Assembly (NCBI GenBank): GCA_037954325.1
Contig: JBBMNZ010000001.1
Location: forward strand, 15,869,258-15,933,257
Length of the DNA stretch: 64,000 nt
From: Fistularia commersonii
Taxonomy: Eukaryota > Chordata > Actinopteri > Syngnathiformes > Fistulariidae
Reading direction: 5' to 3'
Below are positions 25,801-31,475 of the stretch, piece after piece. The translations under genes were made by a program, and so were the position numbers. Position 1 is the first letter of the stretch. Every line of letters begins with the position of its first letter. Under the pieces are notes generated by a model, which ran no database searches, was not told the DNA's origin, and saw only the letters and a list, made by a program, of their open reading frames with translations.

Positions 25801-28800
25801 AAGATGAAGGCAGGCGCCTAATGGACCAGGGAACCTTCATGTCTCAGGAGGTGAGCGAGTTCACACCTCCGCAACATCTGGACCAATCAGGTCTTCTTAC
25901 TGACCTCTTGGGCTCCAAGTTCTCAACTGTTTAAGGAAGAACCTTACTTGGTAACTTTGACCAAAGTTTTGCTTGTTTTTGCTTATCTTAGTTGTTAGTT
26001 GTTTCAATAGCTCACATGTCAACTTTAGCTTTATGCTAATTTATGTTTCAGCGCCAGTTGGTGTAAATTCTTGAAATTCTTTTTGGATTTTAGCTAAAAT
26101 TTAGATTGAAATGTTTGCTTCTAGCGAGAAGATAACAGCAGGAAACAAAGATTTTTTCAATTTGCGGCATATTCCATAAAGCAACCTTTTTTAGAAGACG
26201 TTTCAGCCCTCAATAGTGGTTTACTCTGCCATCCCAGGTGGAGGGCTGTGTCCATGAGTTGGAGGAGCTGGAGCTTCGGGTAGTGAAGGTGTGGGAGGAC
26301 ACTAGGCAGCTGTATGAGGAAGAGCTGGAGCTCAAGCGCCTGCAAATGGAGCTGGATCAGGCAGAGCACTGGCTGAGTGCCTATGAAAACACTCTGACGG
26401 CCGATAACTATGGAGTAAGTTTACACCCTGTGGTGGATGAAAAATACGAGTCCTCCAAGTTCAAGAAAACTGTAAGGGCTTCCTGAAGGGACCTGGAACT
26501 GAAACAAGCCCAGTTGACTTATGTTATTGTTTTGCTCTAGCAGTTTTGCCGGAACTTGCGTTAGGCAAGACAAGCTGTCTTAACATCTCTGGGCACTCTG
26601 GTTCTGCCAGGAGTCGGTGTCCGATGTCATGGAGCTTCTGAAGAGACAGGAGGATCTGGAGGCCATGATTCAGGCCCAGAGCGAGCGCTTTGCTGCACTG
26701 CACATGAAGGAGACCCAGGTTTGTTGGGTGGTTGTCTAGAGGTTCACGATGTGATTTGACTTAAAATGTCTTTTAAACTCAAACATTTCCTCAGAGAGAG
26801 AAGAGACTGAGTCTTGCTGGGACTGAGGACACAGGCCTCCAGAGCAAAAGCACTCCTGCCAGAGTTTCATCCCTTCGAAGGCCTTCCAAATGGATTTCTT
26901 CCTCTAGAAATGGCCTCCCTGGAGCGGGCAGTCAGCAGGAGTCAAACAAAACCATTTTGACCTCTGCCAGTCCCCCACTAAGTCCATCTCCTCTCCTGGT
27001 ATCTGGGCCTAGAAGAACAAGTCTCGGCAGGAGGGTACCGACATGGGAGACGGAAGAAGATACTGGACCCGCTAGTTCTCCCTCCAGCTCTGTCAGAAAG
27101 CCAAGTGGAAGCAGGTTCACAAACTTCATCCCTGAAAGTCCGACCCTGAAATCTCCTCGGACCCCTAGAACCTCCACTTCTTTCTTCTCCCAAGAGCCCC
27201 CTGGCAAAGATATTGATCACAAAATCAAACCTCCTCTGCTGTCAAAGCCCAAAATCTCTTCACCAGGTCAAGCGCTGGATCCTGAGAATGAGTTCAGCAG
27301 TTACCAGACGGGACGTCAACACTCCCCTGACTCTGTTCCATTAATCAGGCAGTTAGTTTCTCCTACAGAACCTCCATCTTCACCAGTCCAGGAGACAGTG
27401 CCTGAATCTTCTGCAAGACCTCACCTGGACAACCTGCTGACCGGGAATCAACATGCTCGCTCACTGGCGTCATCCACTGCTAAGCCAGTAGCACTGCCTG
27501 ACTCACCATCTGTGCCTAAATCCTATGTGCCTCAGGATCCAATGGAGGAGGAGGATTCATCTTTACCTCTGCAAGGGAGGAAGTTAGAACCTCCTGCTTT
27601 AGATTCCAACCTGTCTGAGGTAAAACCAGACTCACAATTAAAGCTGGAATGTAATTGTTCTATTTTTGAAATGAAATTTGCTGACAATTGTAGAACTAAA
27701 ATGACATGAGGTTCTCTCTCTCAACCTGGGAACATTTGCTAGATGGGAATGGAAGGAACACTTGAGATCAAGGTAAAACAAGGGGGGAACAAGGTAAGAA
27801 CCACCTGGTCTCATCATACAGCAAGTCAGGAGTTTGGAGGGTACCATGCTAACGTGAAGCTAATGTTTTGTCCATTCAATATTTTGGTCAGCTAAATGGA
27901 GCCCAATATTTTCAAGGCCCTTCTCATCCTCTCAGTATGAACTCTGTTGACATTTGTGCTTCATTTTTAAATATCTCAAAGAGGTGAGAATGATCAGTTA
28001 GACGTTTTCTAGGATATTTTCTCCAGAAGAAGTAGTGGGATCCCAGTTGGAGAAAATCTTTGTTCTGGTCTTTGTTGTTTTTTCTTGTTTTTTTTTTTAC
28101 AATTATATGCAAAACTGTCATGGACTTTGAATAACGGTACTATGGCAGGAAAAGGTAGCGAGTTAGTCAACATGATGCAGAGAAGGAAGGTGGATATACT
28201 GTGGGTCCAGGAGACCAGATGCAAAGGTAGTAAGGCTAGAAGCTTAGGAGCAGGCTTTAAGTTGTACTATCATGGTACTGACAAGAGAGAAATGGAGTAG
28301 GAGTTATCTTGAAGGAAGAGTTTGTTAGGAACAATCTCGGGGGAAAAGAATGTCAGATAGACTTATGAGTCTGAAACTGGAAATTGAAGGTGTGATACTC
28401 AATGTTGTTTGTGGCTATGCCCCACAGATGGGATGTGAGTTTGAGGAGAAGGTGAAGTTCTGGAATGAGCTAGATGAAGTGATACAGAATATCCCCTGAG
28501 AAGAGAGAGTGGTAATTAGTGCAGGCTTCAATGGACATGTTGGTATAGACAAGAGACGGGATGAAGAAGTGAGGGGCAGGTTTGGTGGTAGACTTTGCAA
28601 AAAGGATAGAAATGGCTGTAGTGAACAGACAGGAACATAGAGCAACTTATAAGAGCGGCGGTCAGAGCATGCAAGAAGACAACATCATGTATAGATGAGG
28701 TAACCTGAGAAAGATCAGTGGCTGCAAAGTAGTTGTAGGTGAGAGCGTAGCCAGACAGCACAAGATGGTGATCTGTAGGATGATGAAGAAGACAGGCAGA

Positions 28801-30182
28801 GGAGAGGACAAAGTGGTGGAAGCTGAAAAGGAAAGAGTGTTGTATGGTTTTCAGGGAATAGTTGAGAAAGGTTCTTGGTGGTCAGGGAGAGCTTCTAGAT
28901 GATACAGCTAGTGTTATCAGGGAGACAGGTAGGAGAGTACTTGGTTTGTCATCTGGAAGGAAAGTAGATAAGGAGACTTGGTGGAATGAGGAAGTTCAGG
29001 AGTATATACAGAGAAACTGGTTGGCAAAGAAGAAGTGGGACACTGAGGCGACTGAAAAGAACAGACAGGAGTACAGGGAGGTACAGCATAAATTAAAGTT
29101 AGAGGTAGCAAAGGCAAAACAAAGGGTGTACGATGACTTGTATGCTTGGTTGGACAGCAAGGAGGGAGAGAATGATCTAAACAGGTTGGCAAAATAGAGA
29201 TAAAGATGGAAAGAACATACAACATGTCCGGGTGATTAAGGATAGAGAGGGAAATGTACTGACAGTTGCTAGAAGAGTGATGGGAAGATGGAAAGAGTAA
29301 TTTGATGAGTGGATGAATGCGGAAAATGAAAGAGAGGCAAGAGTAGAATAGGTGACTATTGTAGACCATCAAGTAGCAGAGTAAAAGTGAAGTGAGGAAG
29401 GCATTGTAGAGGAGGAAGAGTGGAAAGGCAGTTGGTCCTTATGATATACCTGCGGAGGTGTGGAAGTGTCTAGGAGAGGCAGCGGTAGGGTTTCTGACTC
29501 GATTATTCAACAGGATCTTAGAGAGTGAGAAGATGCCTGAGGAATAGAGAAGCGTGATGCTGCCCATTTTTTAAGAAAAAGCGGGATGTGCAGAATTGCG
29601 CCAACTATAGAGGGATAAAATTGATGAGCCATACAAGTTTGATTCGCTGTGGCGACCCCTGAAGGGAAAAGCCGAAAGGAGAAGAAGAAGAAGAAGAAGA
29701 GTGCAAAAATGCCGTGAAACCAAACCATGAGAGATTTCAAAAATCTGACATTTTCCCAGAATCTAAAACCTGATTTTTAGACTCAACAGCATACGATCAC
29801 ATGACCTGTCTAATCGGCATGTGATTGGCGGCTGCAGGGTCTGGACCACTGGGAAGAGGTGTTTGCCGTCCTGGACGGTGGGACCCTGAGTCTGTTCAAA
29901 GACCAAGCAGCGGCTGCTGAGGTAACAAAAAATCTTAGCACAACACTGTCGGAACATCAACAAAAAAGGTTTAATGGTTAGCGCCTTGTTTGACTGAAGC
30001 ACATGTTATTACATAGAAAACCTCCAGGTGGCCTCCTATCAACATGTCAGGCGCTGTTTGCAAGGAGAACCTTCACTACAGGAGGAAGGAGAACACCTTC
30101 AGACTGATGTGAGGCACAAACTACAAAATACACACACACAGAAAAATGCAGATACACACAGAGACACATGTGGTTAAACTAA

Positions 30183-30241
<59 letters not shown>

Positions 30242-30372
30242 CGTGCGCCAGCCTGGAAGATGGTTCCCAGCTCCTCTTCTCATCATCATCCCCAGAGCAG
30301 CAGCTTCTCTGGATGAAGAAGCTCCAGAGATTCAATGAGTCTGGAAGCAGCGACTCCAATGACATAGGGTGA

Positions 30373-30406
<34 letters not shown>

Positions 30407-31475
30407 AAACACACAAACATCCTTTGTATCTGTTTCTCGGAGAGAAACGACTGTTTGGAACAAATGAACTGAAATTTTGATATAAAGGTATTTCATATTT
30501 GAAAGAAATTGAAGAAAAAAACGGTTAAAATACAAAAATTCTGAAGTTGAAAATAAACAAGAAATGTTTCAATTATTTCAAATTAATGACCTGATTAACA
30601 AGTTCAACAGCTGACACAAGATTTTGAGTAAACAGATTTAATTACTGGCAAAAATGAAATCAATATTTCATAACACCTAGAAAAAGCTTTGAAAATAGCC
30701 TTGAACTTTCTGGAATTATGTAAAATATTTTTTTTTCCATTGTTGTTACAGGAAAAAATGTTACGTCTGAGATTTTTGTACTTTTATTTTGAAAGGAAGC
30801 TGTCTTTTCTTTCATTCTCTGTTTGAAGTTCAGGACTTTGACTTTTTGTCAGACTTTATTATAATCACAACATTTACTGCGGCTATCATTTAAATAACTG
30901 TTAGTGACACAGATAACAGTTTTAGAGCATCCTGGGGAGGAAAGACATCAAAACCCTTTTAGGAGAAAAGAAAATTGAAGTGACCCATCAAAATATAGAT
31001 GAAGTAAAATGAATTAATTCATTAGACAGTGAATAACTGCAATGATCAGAAATGCAAGGTCACTTGATGTTTACTGTCTGCACCTTTGCTCTCTCACTGC
31101 CCAGGAGAGCATCTTCTGTCAACCTGAGCCTGGAGAAGCTGGCTGACGGAGAGGGCGAGTGTGGGAGCACAGAGGGGCTGCAGCCCCCGAAACCCCCCCA
31201 CACCTACTACGACAAGCACCCCTACCCGGATGGCAGCAGCGGAGGTCAGAGGTCACAGCACTGTTTGAATTACATCTAAAATCAAACTGAATGATTAATT
31301 TAACATTTGACCCAAAGAAAAAGATGTTTGCCTGTGACCACTGGGGGCATCAGCGAGCCTTCTGAGCCATGACCCACTGCAGCTAAACCAACGGTGTGGT
31401 TCTCCAGGTCTTTCTGGCTCCCAGGTCCACCCAACCTCAGAGGCTCACCACACTGCTGCGACAGCGCCCGTGTGA
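146..31475 (+). CDS. sptbn5: beta-V (beta-heavy) spectrin, 3' part of gene, 48 coding exons, 5' end outside window
   Basis: Beta-spectrins cross-link actin and pair with alpha-spectrin to form the submembrane skeleton. I joined 48 exons by AG/GT borders, reading phase and spectrin-repeat continuity. All phases agree and no stop interrupts about 7,357 coding bases. The product has 19 helix-A starts (18 full repeats plus one partial), then a Ser/Pro linker, a PH domain and a short tail. Conventional beta-spectrins have only 17 repeats in total and large repeat exons. Here 19 repeat starts lie in the window alone, and most exons are 70-220 bp, so I call the 30-repeat beta-V/beta-heavy type. The CH actin-binding domains are upstream of the window. 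Five repeats lack the usual helix-A tryptophan, which is unusually divergent for a spectrin. The gene looks functional despite heavy transposon load in its introns. It could be a lineage-specific duplicate; a beta-spectrin identity is nearly certain. Confidence 0.9.
3395..3885 (-). mobile_element. 3' fragment of an APE-type non-LTR retrotransposon (LINE), family A
   Basis: Read on the minus strand, this is the 3' end of the LINE family that recurs throughout the window. The terminal block (complement of ccttcaggggtcaccacaac) is followed inward by the region coding the end of the reverse transcriptase protein. Frame is lost. It lies in the sptbn5 intron between exons 9 and 10. Identity rests on strong similarity to the better copies at 11334-11994 and 28128-29702. 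Confidence 0.8.
5019..5692 (+). mobile_element. 5' portion of LINE family A, with internal re-duplication
   Basis: Plus-strand 5' leader of LINE family A (GCACAAGCCAGTGCCTTTCT, then a GC-rich leader) running into the start of the endonuclease ORF, recognisable around 5570-5660 (the ATGATGCAGAGAAGGAAGG block, also at 28170). The leader-to-ORF segment appears twice in imperfect tandem (about 5200-5390 and 5430-5600), so this is a rearranged relic. It ends abruptly where a minus-strand LINE 3' end begins. Confidence 0.72.
5693..5822 (-). mobile_element. LINE family A 3' end, minus strand
   Basis: Begins with ttcttcttctccttttggct, the reverse complement of the GAA-rich LINE family A 3' terminus, and proceeds inward for about 130 bases. 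It abuts the plus-strand 5' fragment on its left and is replaced on its right by a CR1/L2-like element. Another minus-strand family A piece resumes at about 6655. Confidence 0.75.
5823..6600 (-). mobile_element. CR1/L2/Rex1-type LINE reverse transcriptase remnant
   Basis: On the minus strand this contains the palm motif FADDTT (from the complement of tgtcgtccgcaaacttcacc) and, further upstream in the element, a block reading DQFAYRANRYTENTI, the fingers/palm signature of fish L2/Rex1-type reverse transcriptases. Several stops and frameshifts mark it as dead. Two copies of a 40-base block (around 6395-6460) show a local tandem duplication. It lies between two minus-strand pieces of LINE family A, suggesting insertion into an older copy. 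Confidence 0.78.
6655..6745 (-). mobile_element. LINE family A endonuclease-region fragment, minus strand
   Basis: The complement of this stretch matches the endonuclease region seen on the plus strand at 28385-28445 (cccacagatgggatgtgagt). With 5693-5822 it brackets the CR1/L2-like relic. Confidence 0.6.
6852..7164. mobile_element. hAT-type non-autonomous element (MITE), about 313 bp
   Basis: Terminal inverted repeats CAATGTTCCCTCTAA at the left and the complement of TCAGAGGGAACATTG at the right bound 313 bases with no coding capacity. Flanks are gttatagc (left) and gttttggc (right), matching at 6 of 8 positions, as expected for an aged 8-bp hAT target duplication. It sits about 95 bases before sptbn5 exon 12. 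Confidence 0.75.
7259..10851 (+). CDS. sptbn5: sptbn5 exons 12-21 (spectrin repeats f-i)
   Basis: Exons: 7259-7408, 7491-7595, 8298-8486, 8713-8868, 8952-9143, 9257-9352, 9623-9744, 9819-9933, 10018-10131, 10730-10851. All junctions keep phase; exons 18 and 21 end in phase 2 and the following exons supply the missing base. Clear helix-A motifs are AQEWVSERMQ (exon 15) and EEVEAWIRQKE (exon 16). The repeats beginning in exon 12 (VFYRDVNSVDKIS) and exon 19 (HALVRELEEIRDRA) lack the core Trp. Exon 12 directly follows a block of LINE, CR1-like and hAT-MITE debris (5019-7164). Its acceptor, ending tcctgcag, is clean. Confidence 0.88.
7810..8095 (+). repeat. degenerate tRNA-like/SINE-like dispersed repeat
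   Basis: The left part has a B-box-like GTTCAAATCC. The right end (ggattggctttggcctgtga ... ggataagaagtatagataatgaa) resembles the right end of the repeats at 20615-20905 and 33970-34305. Heavily decayed; between sptbn5 exons 13 and 14. Confidence 0.45.
11075..11165 (+). mobile_element. LINE family A reverse-transcriptase fragment, plus strand
   Basis: About 90 bases (tactgtatgaggaagtctgg ... gtggtgcaggacatgtatga) match the reverse-transcriptase region also present on the plus strand near 37130-37190. It is opposite in orientation to the larger fragment that follows in the same intron. Just before it (10950-11070) is a scrap of the tRNA-like repeat. Confidence 0.65.
11334..11994 (-). mobile_element. 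LINE family A 3' fragment with open 210-codon RT C-terminal frame
   Basis: Minus-strand LINE with 3' terminus at 11334. Its coding part (11363-11995) is open for 210 codons, covering the end of the retrotransposon polyprotein: the post-RT region (EIKKLEDLRYLGSTVQ), the RLRWFGHVQRRDSEYIGRRM block and the basic GRKSRGRPKRRFMDEV block typical of the C-terminus of RTE/CR1-like LINE proteins. It is truncated upstream, so it cannot move. Being open, it is one of the youngest copies here. It lies in the intron before sptbn5 exon 22. Confidence 0.85.
12176..13845 (+). CDS. sptbn5: sptbn5 exons 22-28 (spectrin repeats j-l)
   Basis: Exons: 12176-12338, 12413-12601, 12708-12785, 12863-13035, 13241-13331, 13477-13623, 13708-13845. 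Exon 24 is only 78 bp. I placed its start after ccctccaaaag rather than after the stronger-looking tctctgcag 19 bases downstream, because only the upstream site keeps phase and supplies the helix-A start VFLVSADQCDSWLATKEA. Other helix-A motifs are RLLLDWTLKQ (exon 22) and VCVWLNERN (exon 27). Exon 28 ends with a canonical helix C and is followed by a 3.8-kb intron filled by a LINE cut by a Tc1 element. Confidence 0.87.
13860..16880 (-). mobile_element. long LINE family A copy, minus strand, interrupted by Tc1 element
   Basis: From 13860 to about 15398 the minus strand carries LINE family A from the RT C-terminal side back through the RT (complement of the ADDIVI-type region near 14120) to the endonuclease/RT linker, with many stops. 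A Tc1-like transposon occupies 15401 to about 16580. Leader-type sequence of the LINE resumes on the minus strand at about 16800-16880 (complement of the aagggcaccc leader motif). The intron lies between sptbn5 exons 28 and 29. Confidence 0.75.
15401..16580 (-). mobile_element. Tc1/mariner transposon with broken transposase, inserted in LINE
   Basis: The left end CACTATATGGCCAAAAGTAT follows a TA, the Tc1 target. On the minus strand, 16280-16501 encodes a helix-turn-helix start (MGRSQELGEFQ ... REISSLLNIPQSTVS) and 15930-16163 the middle segment (GFHGRAAASKPH ... WCKARHPWTLEQWRRVL), in the order of a Tc1 transposase. Frame breaks and stops separate them and the catalytic DDE region is scrambled. 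The right terminal repeat is lost after gatgggtgag. At about 1.18 kb it is nearly full length but inactive. Confidence 0.87.
16881..17560. other. intronic sequence without recognised content
   Basis: About 680 bases of unique-looking intron before sptbn5 exon 29. I see no repeat family or coding frame that I can name. Open frames here are short and lack protein-like composition. Confidence 0.5.
17686..23857 (+). CDS. sptbn5: sptbn5 exons 29-37 (spectrin repeats m-q)
   Basis: Exons: 17686-17853, 20108-20196, 20400-20586, 21072-21140, 21226-21369, 21522-21718, 23163-23367, 23450-23629, 23702-23857. Helix-A motifs are DDTDEWVESVEKE, LEDEVAWLSDRM, VSELELWLEEQQ, AKELQAWLTSKK and VDELKGWMGEKE, all with the core Trp. 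Exon 32 (69 bp) is too short to stand out on its own; it is needed to bridge helix B between exons 31 and 33 and uses a weak acceptor (tttttccgag). The exon 34 acceptor (tgtgtggag) is also pyrimidine-poor. Exon ends 30 and 34 carry phase 2 into the next exons. Confidence 0.86.
17905..19512 (-). mobile_element. Ty3/gypsy-type LTR retrotransposon remnant with two degenerate LTRs
   Basis: Two related blocks, 17905-18445 and 19265-19512, share segments in the same order (gagctggcaaggagagacgt-like, gcaaggaac, ggctggtggcaggctcc, ctgcacccagagccc), as direct LTR copies would. Between them the minus strand shows reverse-transcriptase traces: FLGYIL near 18640 and NRFLGFANFY near 18565, typical of gypsy elements. 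Most of the internal region (gag, protease, integrase) is missing. A SINE interrupts the first LTR. Inactive. Confidence 0.75.
18084..18310 (+). repeat. tRNA-derived SINE nested in gypsy LTR
   Basis: Has a B-box-like GGTTCAATTCC near the left end and a fish-SINE middle (gggcaagacacttaaccctt), ending in an AT-rich tail (aataaaggataaatt). The surrounding LTR sequence gcaaggaac | aacatcccaaaa continues across it. Comparison with the uninterrupted LTR at 19416-19440 shows that it inserted there. Confidence 0.75.
20615..20905 (+). repeat. dispersed teleost tRNA-like repeat, copy 2
   Basis: Carries the typical internal blocks of this family: ctccatgttctccc..., gagactctaaattgtctgta, and the end ggcccaggcccccctgggaa ... 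ggataaagtggtatagaaaatgaatga. The tRNA-like head is missing. In the intron after sptbn5 exon 31. Confidence 0.65.
21905..22315 (+). mobile_element. LINE family A 3' fragment, plus strand
   Basis: Plus-strand copy of the RT C-terminal region (acaaaacagtggtcagatca; gtcagaggccagactgagat; ggtttctacatgtacagaaa) to the 3' end near 22315. Many substitutions and indels. In the intron before sptbn5 exon 35. Confidence 0.75.
22316..23150. other. intron 34 sequence without recognised content
   Basis: AT-rich unique-looking intron; no repeat family or coding signal that I can name. Confidence 0.5.
24030..24895 (+). mobile_element. PIF/Harbinger relic with Myb/SANT-like gene fragment
   Basis: The right end (complement of cacacacgtttgataaatgaggccc) and left region (attcatcaattgtgcgtaga) look like related inverted ends. 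Inside, the plus strand at 24295-24370 reads KKSNFTDMEIEVLVEEVE in one frame, followed after frameshifts by a GVTNK-like and an EIKKKWWDI-like block. This is the order of the Myb/SANT-like DNA-binding protein of Harbinger transposons (related to vertebrate NAIF1). No DDE transposase is visible. Inactive. Confidence 0.65.
25098..26718 (+). CDS. sptbn5: sptbn5 exons 38-41 (last full repeat and partial tetramerisation repeat)
   Basis: Exons: 25098-25315, 25661-25850, 26238-26414, 26611-26718. Exon 38 ends in the first two bases of an ATG Met codon, completed by exon 39. The last full repeat starts at QKYLSQWTELMVLL, with Trp shifted from its usual place. Exons 40-41 encode a final repeat beginning LELKRLQMELDQAEHWLSA that stops after two helices. 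Beta-spectrins end their repeat array this way: the two-helix partial repeat pairs with the one-helix start of alpha-spectrin to make tetramers. That role here is inferred from the family. Confidence 0.87.
26795..27619 (+). CDS. sptbn5: sptbn5 exon 42, Ser/Pro-rich linker between repeats and PH domain
   Basis: This exon is 825 bp (275 codons), far larger than any other in the window. It begins by finishing the last repeat helix (REKRLSLAG) and then becomes low-complexity, rich in Ser, Pro, Thr and Arg, with many SP/TP steps such as SPTLKSPRTPRTS. No fold is recognisable. Variable linkers of this kind sit between the repeats and the PH domain in long beta-spectrins, and the SP/TP sites suggest phosphorylation, which is inference. 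The donor is placed at ctgtctgag/gtaaaa. Reading runs on without a stop to 27709, but only splicing at 27619 joins in phase to the PH exon. Confidence 0.85.
27743..30368 (+). CDS. sptbn5: sptbn5 exons 43-46, pleckstrin-homology (PH) domain
   Basis: Exons: 27743-27793, 29838-29921, 30017-30108, 30252-30368. Together they encode a PH domain: MEGTLEIKVKQGGNK (strand 1), LDHWEEVFAVLDGGTLSLFK (strands 2-3), AVCKENLHYRRKENTFRL (strands 4-5), then EDGSQLLF and the C-terminal helix with its hallmark Trp in QQLLWMKKLQRF. Spectrin PH domains bind inositol lipids and help attach the skeleton to membranes. The exon 45 acceptor is taken as ttattacatag at 30016, not the cctccag 11 bases later, because only the former keeps both phase and PH similarity. 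Exon 46 is framed by complementary GT and AC repeats (see findings). Intron 43 contains a 1.6-kb LINE copy. Confidence 0.88.
28128..29702 (+). mobile_element. LINE family A, long plus-strand copy, internally deleted
   Basis: Starts in the leader/endonuclease region (MMQRRKVDILWVQETRCKGS at about 28172) and runs through endonuclease blocks and RT to the 3' terminus, tggcgacccctgaagggaaa followed by a (GAA)n tail at 29680-29700. Stops and frameshifts occur throughout and much of the RT palm is deleted. It sits in the intron between the first and second PH exons of sptbn5, which therefore must be spliced across 2 kb of transposon. Confidence 0.87.
30185..30237 (+). repeat. (GT)n microsatellite at 3' splice site of sptbn5 exon 46
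   Basis: About 26 GT units ending 14 bases before the acceptor AG at 30250-30251. It occupies the place of the polypyrimidine tract. Confidence 0.98.
30373..30417 (+). repeat. (AC)n microsatellite at 5' splice site of sptbn5 exon 46
   Basis: A perfect AC run to about 30399 followed by interrupted CACAAA units, starting three bases after the GT of the donor at 30369-30370. Complementary to the upstream GT tract. Confidence 0.97.
31105..31475 (+). CDS. sptbn5: sptbn5 exons 47-48, C-terminal tail and stop
   Basis: Exons: 31105-31244 and 31408-31475, with the TGA stop at 31473-31475. Phases fit: exon 46 leaves two bases of a Gly codon, exon 47 leaves one base, and exon 48 completes it. The tail is about 70 residues, Gly/Ser-rich, with a Pro/Tyr block PPKPPHTYYDKHPYPDG. 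No catalytic or membrane motif is present. Exon 48 is tiny (22 residues plus stop) and low in complexity, so this last exon is less certain than the PH exons; an alternative 3' end within intron 47 is possible. Confidence 0.78.

Noticed and set aside
26957..27709. Independent 250-aa gene starting at an internal Met
   Set aside because: It is sptbn5 exon 42 read from an internal Met and through its donor into the intron.
28862..29197. 111-aa ORF and neighbouring frames as a gene
   Set aside because: Part of the LINE copy at 28128-29702; matches other copies at 36528-36791 and the minus strand of 14779-15021.
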